Positions 8,721 through 17,031 are shown, numbered from the stretch's first letter. The stretch is 28,270 bases of DNA from an uncultured Sphingobacteriales bacterium (GCA_946479435.1 CAMLFX010000033.1:1-28270); one strand, 5' to 3'. Program-made: numbers and translations. The notes: generated by a model not told the origin, from the sequence alone.

Positions 8721-10805
8721 ATGAAAAAATGCCTACTCTTTGTAGCACTTTTATTAGTGTCGCAACTTAATAATGTAGTATATGCACAGGGGCTGTTTAC
8801 TGCGCCCGATACTGTGTGTGAGCGCCAGCCTGTAGAGCTAAATAGTTTGGTTCCGGGCTCGAAAACGCACTATTGGGGCTTTTGTTCCGCTTATTTGTTC
8901 GATAAGCCGGGCGGCAATAATATGGGTAATACATTCGGCTTCGATGGCCCCGCAGATATAGATGTAGCAAAGGAAGGCGACCTGTATTATGCATTTGTAA
9001 TAACAAAGGCTACCAACAAATTTCTGAAACTTGATTTTGGCACCAGCCTGGATAATGTACCGGTTGTACACGATTATGGAAATTTTGATAATTCACTGCC
9101 TATAGAGCTGAATTCACTTTACGTGGTTAAAGATGAAACAAAAGGCAACTGGCATGTGTTTATGGTTGGTGGCAGCAATAATGCCAATTCAACAATGGCC
9201 AGGGTTGACTTTGGCAAAAGCCTGGAAAACGTGCCTAATATTGTGAATTTTGGTAATGTAGGCAACGTGCTGAATAAACCGCGCGGTTTATTTATTGCTA
9301 AGGAAGCAGATAAATGGTATGGGTATTTACTAAATAGTATAGCCTCCAGTCACTTGATACGTGTAGATTTTGATACCAATATATCATTGACTCCCAGGTT
9401 TACAGATATTGGAGATCTTGCACCGCCTTCTACGCCCGGCAATGGATACATGATAGACGCTATGGATATGGCGGCTGTATATAACAATGGTAACTGGTAC
9501 TTCAATGTAGTTTCAGCAGGTAATAACAGTATAGCACGTATAGATATCGGCCCTTCACTTGCAGCTATAACGCCTACTGCACAACCACCTATTACTAATT
9601 ATGGTAATCCCAGGATTGATGGCACCACCAGCGATGAAAGAGCATTGTTCAGCCCTTCTGCTATTTCGATAATAAGAGATTGCGATAGCTTCCACATGTA
9701 TATCACTAACGGCTCAAGGCATGAGCTGGTGAAAATAGACATGCTTAGCATTACCGGTCCTTTTTCAAGTGTTATCAATTATGGCAACATAGCAGGTTTA
9801 CTGACACCTACAGGTATGTCGCACTTCATGAGAGACCATGATAATGTATATGCCTTCACAACCAATGCAGGTGATAACTCAATGTCGAGAATAAAAATAT
9901 CGCAATGCAGCAACGCCAGCATACAATCGGCTACTAACTACAAACCGCCAATATATACCTACAACGCCCCCGGCACATACAATGTGTACTACGCTATAAA
10001 TGAAGGTTTACCAGACATGCAGGTGAACTGTAAGCAAATAGTAGTGTTGCCAATACCGTCGTTATTATTATCGAACGACACCACTATATGCCAAGGCGAT
10101 ACGGTGCATTTAGTTGCGTTCTCGCTATCGGCACTTACCACAACCTGGTCGCCCGACTATAATATTTCTTCTACATCGAAACAAAGGCCCAATGCCTGGC
10201 CCGAACATAATATTACTTACCGCATATTACTGCCGTACGCTAACGGTTGTATAGTGGATACTGCTGTAAAAATTACCGTACACAGGATAAAAGCTGATGC
10301 CGGCCCTGACCGTACTTTAGGCGATGGTGCGCAAACTGTATTAGGCGGCCCCGGCACAATTGAGGGGCCTCAATACGCTTATAACTGGCGCCCGGCACAG
10401 TATATTGATGACAGCAGGTCATTATTCCCTACTGTAACTCCGCCGTACGATTTCAGCTATTATTTAGAAGTAACCGATACCGCAGGCTGCGTAGATATTG
10501 ATACTGTACTGGTACACGTACCATGTGCCGACCTGAATTTGCCTAATGCATTTGCACCGGGCAACGCAGCCAGCAGCACCTCAACATTTGGTATCATGAA
10601 CAACCAGTTGATAAAACTGAACTACTTCCGCATATTCGACCGTTGGGGTAAAATGGTATTTGAAACTACCGACCCTACGCAGCGCTGGGATGGTAAGATA
10701 AATGGTGAATATGCCCAAATGGGTGTATATGTATGGGAAGCTGACGGGTTCTGTACCTCGGGGCAAACCGTACGAAAAAAGGGTAACGTAACACTGATAA
10801 GATAG
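8721..10805 (+). CDS. Secreted T9SS type-B protein with propeller-like and PKD-like repeats
   Basis: 694 residues. The signal peptide is MKKCLLFVALLLVSQLNN...YAQ. Residues about 30-400 contain five or more diverged repeats of 55-70 residues, each with a strand ending (V/I/L)DFG or IDIG, a spacer and a phrase like NFGN, DYGN or NYGN. This suggests a beta-propeller. Residues about 400-600 look like Ig/PKD-type modules (ICQGDTVHLVAFS and ADAGPDRTLGDGAQTVLGG are typical of CHU-type surface proteins). The last 90 residues, from LNLPNAFAPGN through FDRWGKMVFET and WDGKINGEYAQMGVYVWEAD, match the gliding-motility-associated C-terminal (type-B T9SS sorting) domain. The protein should be exported by Sec, then passed to the surface by T9SS. 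The ligand is unknown. The stop is 2 bp from the next gene's start. Confidence 0.93.
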   Translation: MKKCLLFVALLLVSQLNNVVYAQGLFTAPDTVCERQPVELNSLVPGSKTHYWGFCSAYLFDKPGGNNMGNTFGFDGPADIDVAKEGDLYYAFVITKATNKFLKLDFGTSLDNVPVVHDYGNFDNSLPIELNSLYVVKDETKGNWHVFMVGGSNNANSTMARVDFGKSLENVPNIVNFGNVGNVLNKPRGLFIAKEADKWYGYLLNSIASSHLIRVDFDTNISLTPRFTDIGDLAPPSTPGNGYMIDAMDMAAVYNNGNWYFNVVSAGNNSIARIDIGPSLAAITPTAQPPITNYGNPRIDGTTSDERALFSPSAISIIRDCDSFHMYITNGSRHELVKIDMLSITGPFSSVINYGNIAGLLTPTGMSHFMRDHDNVYAFTTNAGDNSMSRIKISQCSNASIQSATNYKPPIYTYNAPGTYNVYYAINEGLPDMQVNCKQIVVLPIPSLLLSNDTTICQGDTVHLVAFSLSALTTTWSPDYNISSTSKQRPNAWPEHNITYRILLPYANGCIVDTAVKITVHRIKADAGPDRTLGDGAQTVLGGPGTIEGPQYAYNWRPAQYIDDSRSLFPTVTPPYDFSYYLEVTDTAGCVDIDTVLVHVPCADLNLPNAFAPGNAASSTSTFGIMNNQLIKLNYFRIFDRWGKMVFETTDPTQRWDGKINGEYAQMGVYVWEADGFCTSGQTVRKKGNVTLIR

Positions 10806-10807
10806 CT

Positions 10808-11107
10808 ATGCCTGCATACCTGTTTCAATTAGAACTGCCGCAGGGCAACCATCAAATAACGGAAGAGGTAATAGCAGCACAGGAAGAGCATATAAACCAT
10901 CTTTTTGTAGAAGGGAAAATGCGATCTTACAGCATAGCAGCCAATAGTATTATGATATGGTGCGTAGTGGAAGTAGGAAGTGAACAGGAAGCAATGGATA
11001 TAGTTTCCAAATTCCCTATATACCCGCACTGTACCGATGTAACCCACCATACACTGCAGGTAAATCATAACCAGCCCTATATATTGCCTGACATATCGCT
11101 CAATTAG
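10808..11107 (+). CDS. Muconolactone-isomerase-like small protein (dimeric alpha/beta barrel)
   Basis: A 99-residue cytoplasmic protein without signal peptide. The pattern YLFQLELP...EEHINHLFVEGKM...IWCVVEVGSEQEAMDIVSKFPIYP matches the muconolactone delta-isomerase-like ferredoxin fold (about 90 residues; basic beta-alpha-beta with the KFP/SLP turn). No aromatic degradation genes are nearby, so an isomerase role is unlikely; paralogues of this fold are often uncharacterised. It begins 2 bp after the T9SS-protein stop, so it is probably co-transcribed and translationally coupled, yet one product is exported and the other cytoplasmic. A strong terminator follows. Confidence 0.75.
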   Translation: MPAYLFQLELPQGNHQITEEVIAAQEEHINHLFVEGKMRSYSIAANSIMIWCVVEVGSEQEAMDIVSKFPIYPHCTDVTHHTLQVNHNQPYILPDISLN

Positions 11108-11126
11108 TAAATTAAAATAATATAAC

Positions 11127-11158
11127 AAAAAGCCATCCTCAGGGTGGCTTTTTTAATG
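11127..11158 (+). terminator. Intrinsic terminator after the muconolactone-isomerase-like gene
   Basis: Stem AAAAAGCCATCC (11127-11138) / GGGTGGCTTTTT (11142-11153) with one G-U pair and a three-base loop, continuing into a T-run. Confidence 0.9.
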
Positions 11159-11208
11159 CTAATTGACTCAAACTATTTTTTTATAAAGAAACCCAATAGG
11201 TTTTTCCT

Positions 11209-11238
11209 TTGTAAACAGCTGTTTTACACCGACCTTTG
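11209..11238 (+). promoter_or_regulatory. Predicted promoter of ahpC (TTG-N19-GACCTTTG)
   Basis: TTG at 11209-11211, a 19 bp spacer, then GACCTTTG at 11231-11238. This fits the Bacteroidota TTG / TAnnTTTG pattern with one mismatch (G for the first T). It lies 29 bp upstream of the chosen ATG. An upstream in-frame GTG at 11238 falls on the promoter itself, which argues against that start. Confidence 0.6.
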
Positions 11239-11267
11239 TGCCCGAACAAAAATTAGAAATAAAAGCA

Positions 11268-11837
11268 ATGACCAACAATTTTGTAACAGTAGGAAGCAAA
11301 TTTCCTGAATTCAGGAAAAAAGCAGTGGTATCTCTGGAGAAAGGTAAAGAGTTCAAAGAGATCAGTAATGAGGATATTAAAGGACAATGGGCTGTAATGT
11401 TTTGGTGGCCAAAAGATTTCACTTTTGTTTGCCCAACCGAAATAGCAGAGTTTAACAAAGCGTTCTCCGATTTCCAGGATAGGGATACTGTACTTTTAGG
11501 TGCATCAACCGATAGCGAATTTGTACACCTTGCCTGGCGCAAAGACCATGACGACCTGCGTGGCCTGAAATTCCCGATGATAGCTGATACTTCAAAAAGC
11601 CTGGCCGAAGACCTGGGTATTTTAGAGCCTAATGAAAAAATAGCTTACCGCGCTACATATATCATAGATAACGATGGCATTGTACGTTGGGTGAATGTAA
11701 ACGACTTGAGCGTAGGCCGTAATGTGGCAGAAGTTTTGCGTGTGCTGGATGCATTGCAAACAGACGAACTTTGCCCTTGTAACTGGACCAAAGGGGAAGA
11801 AACACTAACACAAAAACAACAGACAGAACTAGCATAA
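11268..11837 (+). CDS. ahpC: Peroxiredoxin, AhpC type with CPC resolving cysteines
   Basis: 2-Cys peroxiredoxin that reduces H2O2, organic peroxides and peroxynitrite. 189 residues from the ATG at 11268 (MTNNFVTVGSKFPEF). The peroxidatic Cys55 is in FTFVCPTEI, preceded by the family segment FWWPKD. The C-terminus has LCPCNW with Cys169 and Cys171. This two-cysteine CPC tail is the arrangement of Mycobacterium tuberculosis AhpC (C61, C174, C176), which is reduced by AhpD rather than AhpF. The following gene is an AhpD-like protein, in agreement. It has its own promoter and a hairpin terminator before the next gene, so the pair may be expressed at unequal levels. Confidence 0.94.
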   Translation: MTNNFVTVGSKFPEFRKKAVVSLEKGKEFKEISNEDIKGQWAVMFWWPKDFTFVCPTEIAEFNKAFSDFQDRDTVLLGASTDSEFVHLAWRKDHDDLRGLKFPMIADTSKSLAEDLGILEPNEKIAYRATYIIDNDGIVRWVNVNDLSVGRNVAEVLRVLDALQTDELCPCNWTKGEETLTQKQQTELA

Positions 11838-11861
11838 GTATTGCTTAGTAACTGTATACAT

Positions 11862-11899
11862 ATCCACTCTGTGCAGTTTTGTATAGAGTGGATTTTTTT
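11862..11899 (+). terminator. Terminator/attenuator between ahpC and the AhpD-like gene
   Basis: A 9 bp perfect stem ATCCACTCT (11862-11870) / AGAGTGGAT (11885-11893), 14-base loop, then TTTTTT. The AhpD-like ATG is only 20 bp further on, so this likely lets part of the ahpC transcript read through. I saw no obvious separate promoter for the downstream gene. Confidence 0.8.
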
Positions 11900-11918
11900 A
11901 ATGCTGAAATAATTAAAC

Positions 11919-12494
11919 ATGAACGAAACGCTTCTTAGTATATATACTGAACTGGGGATTGATGCTACGCACGATAATGTTGGCATCCAACGCTTGTCGG
12001 CTGTAGATAGTAAGTTTCTGCGCGACCTGAAATTGAATGTTGCAACAGTGCTGAACAGCAGCAACTACAATAAAAAGGAAACCGCATTGCTGGCGCTTGC
12101 TGTAGCTGTAAATGAAAAAAACGAGGTGCTGATAAATGCATTTGGCGAAAGAGCACTGAAGGAAGGCGCTACCGAGACCGAACTGGCTGAAACGCATACC
12201 TGCACTGCGCTGATGAATACCAACAATATATTTTACCGTTTCCGCCACTATATGGATGGAGTGGAATACTACAATAACCAGCCTGCGGGTCTGCGTATGA
12301 GTAGTATGATGAACCCTGTACTGGGTAAAGAATTTTTTGAAATGATGAGCCTGGTCATATCAGCTGTTAATAACTGCGAACGTTGCATTACATCGCATGA
12401 AAATTCTGTAAAGCAACACGGTGCAACAGAAGCGCGTATATACGAAGGCGTACGCCTGGGTGCGGTTATTAAAACCCTTTGCGTAATTATCTAA
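11919..12494 (+). CDS. AhpD-like alkylhydroperoxidase (carboxymuconolactone decarboxylase family)
   Basis: 191 residues, all-helical, no signal peptide. The redox motif CERCITSH (Cys153-x-x-Cys156-x-x-x-His160) is the CxxCxxxH signature of AhpD, which takes electrons from lipoylated partners and reduces AhpC. In M. tuberculosis AhpD the residue before the second Cys is His132; here it is Arg155, so the proton relay may differ. It follows a CPC-type ahpC with only an attenuator between them, strengthening the functional pairing. Its stop is 6 bp from the stop of the convergent histidine kinase gene. Start: ATG at 11919. Confidence 0.9.
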   Translation: MNETLLSIYTELGIDATHDNVGIQRLSAVDSKFLRDLKLNVATVLNSSNYNKKETALLALAVAVNEKNEVLINAFGERALKEGATETELAETHTCTALMNTNNIFYRFRHYMDGVEYYNNQPAGLRMSSMMNPVLGKEFFEMMSLVISAVNNCERCITSHENSVKQHGATEARIYEGVRLGAVIKTLCVII

Positions 12495-12500
12495 TACTAT

Positions 12501-13775
12501 TTATACCAAAGGGAAGCTTACGGTAAACGTACTTCCCTTACCGGGTGTACTATCAACCCTTGCTTTGCCTTCATGGGCTTCCACCATGGCTTTTACATAG
12601 CTTAAGCCAAGGCCGAAGCCCTTTACATTGTGCAGGTTGCCTGTATGCGCGCGGTAAAATTTCTCAAACACGCGGCCGGCGGTTTCTTTGTTCATACCTA
12701 TACCATTGTCCTTCACCTTTATAGCCAGCATGCCACCTGCACTTTGTGTTTCTATTTCTATAGCAATGGGCACATTGTCTTTCGAGTATTTAATGGCATT
12801 ATCCAGCAGGTTGAATATAATGTTGGAGAAGTGTACCTCGTCGGCCTCAATTATATATTTGGTTGCGTGCAGGTTCAGTTTCAGGCTGCCATTCTTCTCC
12901 TGTATTTGCAGCGATAGGTTGTTGGCTACCTTGTCAATGATGTCATGCGCATTCAGGTGTTGCAGGTTCAGTTTTACGTCTTGTTTTTCTAAACGTGCAG
13001 ACTGTAATATCTTCTCTACCTGTTTATTCATGCGCTTGTTCTCATCCTTTATCATGCTGCTGTAGTACTTTATCTTGTCGGTGTCGTGTATCACCTTTTC
13101 ATTAGTTAAAGCGTCTATAGCCAGCGATATTGTTGCGAGCGGTGTTTTCAGCTCGTGCGTCATATTATTAATGAAGTCAGACTTTATTTCTGATAGTTTC
13201 TTTTGTGTGAACATGGTACGCACCGTAAGTGCGAAGGCCGAGATGATGATAGTTGTAAAGAAGATTGATGCGCCTATCATCCAGCCCATACTGTGCAGTA
13301 TCGAGTTCTGGTCTTCTTTTATATACAGGTATAGTATTTCAGGTGTACGGGCATTTTCTACCTGCAGTGGTATAGGTATGCTGCGCGAAAGAAATTCGGG
13401 CTTGAACCCTTTTGATGAAACGATAGGGCTTTGAAAGATGTTCAGTATGGTATAGTCGGCAGGTTCGTTTACGTTGTACTTGGTCAACGCTTTATCTATT
13501 ACATTCTGTATGTCTTTCTCGTCTATACGTTGCGTAGTGAAGTTTTGAAGAATGAATTGCCTCGATTCTTCATCCAGGAAGCCAATATTGCCGGTGCTGA
13601 ATATATATAGCTGGTATAGTTCATTTTTTATGTCCGATACTGCGTGCTCTACATCTTGCTGGTGCTGCTTTTGCCTCAGCGATATCGCATTGCGTATCCA
13701 CGACATCTGGATGAAGATGATGCCTAACACGGAAATGGTGATAAGGACAACTATGAGCGGGAAAACTTTCTTCAT
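12501..13775 (-). CDS. Membrane sensor histidine kinase (two-component system)
   Basis: 424 residues. TM1 at about 4-24, a periplasmic sensing region of about 135 residues (25-160) without a recognised domain, TM2 at about 163-187, then a dimerisation domain with H box NNMTHELKTPL (His207 is the phosphorylation site), N box FNLLDNAIKYS (321-331), G1 KDNGIGM (355-361) and G2 GFGLGLS (386-392). No HAMP or PAS domain is visible. No response regulator is adjacent: the upstream neighbour is an ABC ATPase on the other strand and the downstream one is the convergent AhpD-like gene, so it is an orphan within this window. The signal is unknown. Confidence 0.95.
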   Translation of the reverse strand: MKKVFPLIVVLITISVLGIIFIQMSWIRNAISLRQKQHQQDVEHAVSDIKNELYQLYIFSTGNIGFLDEESRQFILQNFTTQRIDEKDIQNVIDKALTKYNVNEPADYTILNIFQSPIVSSKGFKPEFLSRSIPIPLQVENARTPEILYLYIKEDQNSILHSMGWMIGASIFFTTIIISAFALTVRTMFTQKKLSEIKSDFINNMTHELKTPLATISLAIDALTNEKVIHDTDKIKYYSSMIKDENKRMNKQVEKILQSARLEKQDVKLNLQHLNAHDIIDKVANNLSLQIQEKNGSLKLNLHATKYIIEADEVHFSNIIFNLLDNAIKYSKDNVPIAIEIETQSAGGMLAIKVKDNGIGMNKETAGRVFEKFYRAHTGNLHNVKGFGLGLSYVKAMVEAHEGKARVDSTPGKGSTFTVSFPLV

Positions 13776-13941
13776 GTTCAGGCCAAAATTACAAGGCTAG
13801 GTTTCTAATACAAGCTGCACCGCAAGGGGTTTAACTTGTGTTTAACGCTTGTGGCACCAATTTACTATCTTTTGGCCGATAGACGGCGCTAACTTATGAG
13901 TTTATTAATCTGCATCATGTTTTAGCCTCGTTATTGTATAG

Positions 13942-13949
13942 TATTTTTG
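13942..13949 (+). promoter_or_regulatory. Promoter -7 element for the ABC operon (TATTTTTG)
   Basis: Exact TAnnTTTG match, 18 bp before the preferred TTG start at 13968. No good TTG at the -33 position. It covers the alternative in-frame TTG at 13947, which argues against that start. Confidence 0.55.
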
Positions 13950-13967
13950 CACCACAATTTTTGTTGT

Positions 13968-14885
13968 TTGGCACATATCATCGAAGCAAAGAATTTATCA
14001 AAAACGTTTGGCGGGCATAAGGCGGTGCAAGATCTTTCCTTTTCCATACAGCGGGGCGATGTGTACGGTTTCCTGGGCGAAAATGGCGCAGGAAAAAGTA
14101 CTACTATACGCATGCTGCTGGGCCTTATATACCCCGACAGCGGCGAAGTGTACATACAAGGAGAATTGTTCAACAACAAGCACAGGCATTTGCTACGGTA
14201 TATAGGTGCCATCATCGAGCGGCCCGATATGTATGGTTACCTCTCGGGTTGGGATAACCTGCGTATGTTCGCCAGTCTTAGTAAGAAGGGTATACCCGAT
14301 AGCCGCCTGCACGAAGTGCTAAATATAGTGGGGCTGAAGGGAAGGGAAAAAGATAAGGTAAAAGCCTATTCGCAGGGTATGAAGCAAAGGCTGGGTATAG
14401 CCATAGCACTGGTGCACGATCCTGTATTGCTGATGCTGGATGAACCTACTAATGGCCTCGATCCGCAAGGTATAGCCGAGATGCGCCAACTGATAACCAA
14501 CCTTAGTAAAGACCATGGTAAAACGATACTCATATCCTCCCACCTGCTATATGAAATAGAACAGATAGCTACGCGTATGCTGATAATACACAAGGGTAAA
14601 AAAATGGCTGAAGGTACTGTAGAGGATTTACTGAAACCTGAAGAAACGCTGATAGAAACCAGGCTGCTGCCCGACGATAGCATAGTGCAGAAACTGCGGC
14701 AGAGTGTATGGGCGCCATACCTGCAGGAGGCAAGTGCAGAGCGTATTGTACTGAAAATGTCGCCAACGGCCATACCTGCTTATAACCAGTGGCTGGTAAG
14801 TGCAGGTGCACAGGTAACCAAACTCAGCAGCCGCCATTCGCTGGAGGCTTATTTCTTATCCTTAACCAACGATGTACATGCTTAG
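13968..14885 (+). CDS. ABC transporter ATP-binding protein
   Basis: ATPase subunit of an ABC-2 type exporter; 305 residues from the TTG at 13968 (MAHIIEAKNLSKTFGGHKAV). No ATG lies at the conserved N-terminus, so a TTG start is inferred; 13947 TTG is possible but overlaps the promoter. Walker A GENGAGKST (37-45), signature YSQGMKQRLG (134-143), Walker B LLMLDEP (154-160) and switch His in ISSHLLYEIEQ (about 192). The C-terminal 80 residues are a substrate- or regulation-related tail like that of CcmA/NatA/BcrA-type exporters. The 3' end overlaps the permease gene by 14 bp (8 bp if the permease starts at 14878). Substrate not predictable. Confidence 0.92.
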   Translation: MAHIIEAKNLSKTFGGHKAVQDLSFSIQRGDVYGFLGENGAGKSTTIRMLLGLIYPDSGEVYIQGELFNNKHRHLLRYIGAIIERPDMYGYLSGWDNLRMFASLSKKGIPDSRLHEVLNIVGLKGREKDKVKAYSQGMKQRLGIAIALVHDPVLLMLDEPTNGLDPQGIAEMRQLITNLSKDHGKTILISSHLLYEIEQIATRMLIIHKGKKMAEGTVEDLLKPEETLIETRLLPDDSIVQKLRQSVWAPYLQEASAERIVLKMSPTAIPAYNQWLVSAGAQVTKLSSRHSLEAYFLSLTNDVHA

Positions 14886-15708
14886 GATAGAACTATATAA
14901 AATATTTCGCAGGCCGCGTACCTATATTAGCTTTGGTATTATTACAGCCATTACGCTGGTGATACAAATGGCTATGCTGGCCGATGGTAAGAGTTTTGTT
15001 GCCTTTGCCCTGCAAGGTGTAGGCGAGCAGTTTGATATTGGAGGCAATATCCTGAACGGGTATCTTATTACCTATATCATTTTGCAATCGCTGCTTATAA
15101 ACATACCCCTGCTGGTAGCACTGGTGGGTGGCGATGCACTGGCGGGCGAGGCCAATGCAGGTACGCTGCGTTTGCTGCTTACCAAGCCCATTAGCAGGGT
15201 GAAGCTGGTGTTGGTAAAGTATGCCGCTACCGTTATTTATTCGCTGGCTATGCTGCTGTGGCTGGCCTTAGTGGCGCTTTTACTCTCGTTGTTGTTGTTT
15301 GGGGAGGGCGATATGATCAATCTGAAAAGCGATGCATTCGTTATGCTGCTGAAGGGCGATATTATGTGGCGCTATTTCGCGGCATTCGGGTTTGCTGCTG
15401 TGGCTATGGCCGCGGTAGCTGCATTATCTGTATTACTCTCGGTATTTGCAGAGAACTCTATAGGCCCTATTATAGGCACTATGGGTGTTATTATAGTGCT
15501 TACCATATTCTCCAACCTGGGGCTGCCCATTTTCGATAATATAAAACCTTACCTGCTTACTACGCACATGATAGGCTGGAAAGGTTTTTTTGACAACCCC
15601 GTGCCTTATACATCCATTGTATGGTCGGCGGGTATATTGGTAGCTTATGTGGTAGTGTTGCTTACGGCAACCATTGTATTGTTCAATAGAAAAGATATAA
15701 AATCATGA
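14872..15708 (+). CDS. ABC transporter permease (ABC-2 type)
   Basis: 278 residues with about six membrane segments: near 18-36, 60-85, 115-140, 165-190, 195-215 and 245-270. RIELYKIFRRPRTYI at the N-terminus and LAGEANAGTLRLLLTKPISR in the first cytoplasmic loop are typical of ABC-2 permeases paired with NatA/BcrA-type ATPases. The start is ATG at 14872, or 14878 (MLRIELYK), which fits the family better. It overlaps the ATPase upstream and the LolA-like gene downstream (ATGA, 15705-15708), so the three form one translationally coupled operon. Confidence 0.9.
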   Translation: MYMLRIELYKIFRRPRTYISFGIITAITLVIQMAMLADGKSFVAFALQGVGEQFDIGGNILNGYLITYIILQSLLINIPLLVALVGGDALAGEANAGTLRLLLTKPISRVKLVLVKYAATVIYSLAMLLWLALVALLLSLLLFGEGDMINLKSDAFVMLLKGDIMWRYFAAFGFAAVAMAAVAALSVLLSVFAENSIGPIIGTMGVIIVLTIFSNLGLPIFDNIKPYLLTTHMIGWKGFFDNPVPYTSIVWSAGILVAYVVVLLTATIVLFNRKDIKS

Positions 15709-16433
15709 TGAGGAAGTACTGGAAATGGTGCGTATGGATTATAGCTTTGGTATTAGTACCTGTGTATGTAAACGCACAGTCATCACCATCGGCCGATGAC
15801 CTGTTTTATAAACTGCGCAGCAAGCTGGAAGGGGTGAAAGATTATGTGGCTGATGTAAGGGTGCGTATCGATGTGTCTTTTATGCGGGTGCCGCCTATGG
15901 CAGGCAAGCTATACTACAAGGCGCCCGATAAAATGAAGCTGGAGCGCGACGGAGGTATATCGATACTACCCAAAAAAAGCATGAACCTTACCATGAGCAA
16001 TGTAGTGCCGGAAGGTGGGGTGACCATAATAGATGCGGGCTACGATAAGATAGGCGATAAAAACCTGCGGGTGCTGAAAATAGTGCCTAACGATGAGCGC
16101 ACCGATGTAGTGCTGACCAAAATATGGGTGGATGAAGCACGCCTGCTGGCCCTGCGCACCGAAACTACCACGCGCGATAACGGCACCATAAACATGGAGC
16201 TTTCTTTTGGCAAATATGTAACCCAGGCCCTGCCCGACAGGATAACCTTTTACCTGGATGTAAAAGACTATAAGCTGCCTAAAGGCGTAACTATGGATTA
16301 TGACGATATGCAGGCTGCCACTAAAAAAGCAGGCCCCACAAAGCCACGTAAAGGCAAAATAGAAATAAACTACCTGAACTATAAAATAAACCAGGGCCTG
16401 AGCGACAGCATATTTGTAGAAAAGAAGAAATAA
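15705..16433 (+). CDS. LolA-like periplasmic outer-membrane lipoprotein-sorting domain protein
   Basis: 242 residues with a signal peptide (MMRKYWKWCVWIIALVLVPVYVNA, then QSS). The mature part resembles LolA/LolB folds: an amphipathic N-terminal helix (ADDLFYKLRSKLEGVKDYVADV), then beta strands with the typical phrase GKLYYKAPDKMKLERDGGI, a variable middle and FYLDVKDYKLPKG. LolA carries lipoproteins across the periplasm; LolA-like paralogues also occur with exporters. Its 4 bp overlap with an ABC permease suggests it works with that transporter. Whether it carries lipoproteins or another hydrophobic cargo cannot be told. Called from pattern, not search. Confidence 0.7.
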   Translation: MMRKYWKWCVWIIALVLVPVYVNAQSSPSADDLFYKLRSKLEGVKDYVADVRVRIDVSFMRVPPMAGKLYYKAPDKMKLERDGGISILPKKSMNLTMSNVVPEGGVTIIDAGYDKIGDKNLRVLKIVPNDERTDVVLTKIWVDEARLLALRTETTTRDNGTINMELSFGKYVTQALPDRITFYLDVKDYKLPKGVTMDYDDMQAATKKAGPTKPRKGKIEINYLNYKINQGLSDSIFVEKKK

Positions 16434-16505
16434 AATTTTCAGCCGCAAATCTTTTGTAACATCAGGATATTGATTAGTTTTAGGTGTTTAATCGGATAAT
16501 ATCTT

Positions 16506-17012
16506 ATGAAATATTGTTTACTGATACTATCAGCTCTGCTTGTTATTGCATCGTGCAAAAAGGTAGATGTACCTAAGTCGCACGCCCAGATATTGCGCGA
16601 AGGCAGCAGGTGGGCATTGGCTGATGATGTATGGAAATCCTATCGCAAATTCAGTGTAGATACGTTTTTAACTACCGATACTATAAAGCTGAAAGACAAC
16701 ATTGTAGAATGTAAACAGGATGACTACCTGGTGTTTCGCGATGGTAACGACGGCGGACTGAACACCGGTGATAAAAAATGCCCGCAAGGCGAAGCGCAGG
16801 AAGAAAATATACGCTGGGGCTTTACCAACAACGATACCCGCATGTATATATACCAGGCGGGCGAAATGTTCTTTGGGTATGATGATGTAGAAGGTGAAGT
16901 GACCAACTTCTCCGACAATAAATTTACCATCAGGTATATGGTAATAAACAACCTGACAGAAATACCAAGGAAAGACACGCTATACTATACGGTATCGCTA
17001 AAGAAAATTTAA
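16506..17012 (+). CDS. Lipocalin-like lipoprotein
   Basis: 168 residues. The N-terminus MKYCLLILSALLVIASCKK has a lipobox with lipidation Cys17, followed by KKVDVPK, which has no Asp at +2. The mature domain has features of small Bacteroidota lipocalin-like lipoproteins: a W near the start (GSRWALADDVW), then C-x-x-D-D-Y-x-V-F-R-D-G (69-80) and a partner Cys in KKCPQGEAQ (about 92), giving a likely disulphide, then repeating strands. Ligand unknown. It is 72 bp downstream of the LolA-like gene on the same strand with no terminator between, so it may belong to that operon or have its own promoter. A terminator follows. Confidence 0.85.
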   Translation: MKYCLLILSALLVIASCKKVDVPKSHAQILREGSRWALADDVWKSYRKFSVDTFLTTDTIKLKDNIVECKQDDYLVFRDGNDGGLNTGDKKCPQGEAQEENIRWGFTNNDTRMYIYQAGEMFFGYDDVEGEVTNFSDNKFTIRYMVINNLTEIPRKDTLYYTVSLKKI

Positions 17013-17031
17013 AACATAACCGATATTGTGG

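Noticed and set aside
10808..12494. Aromatic (muconate/beta-ketoadipate) degradation cluster from the MIase-like and carboxymuconolactone-decarboxylase-like genes
   Set aside because: The second gene has the AhpD CxxCxxxH motif and follows ahpC, the first lies in a different transcript, and no other pathway genes are present.
13947..13967. Upstream TTG start for the ABC ATPase
   Set aside because: It falls in the TATTTTTG promoter box and adds HHNFCC residues not expected in the family.
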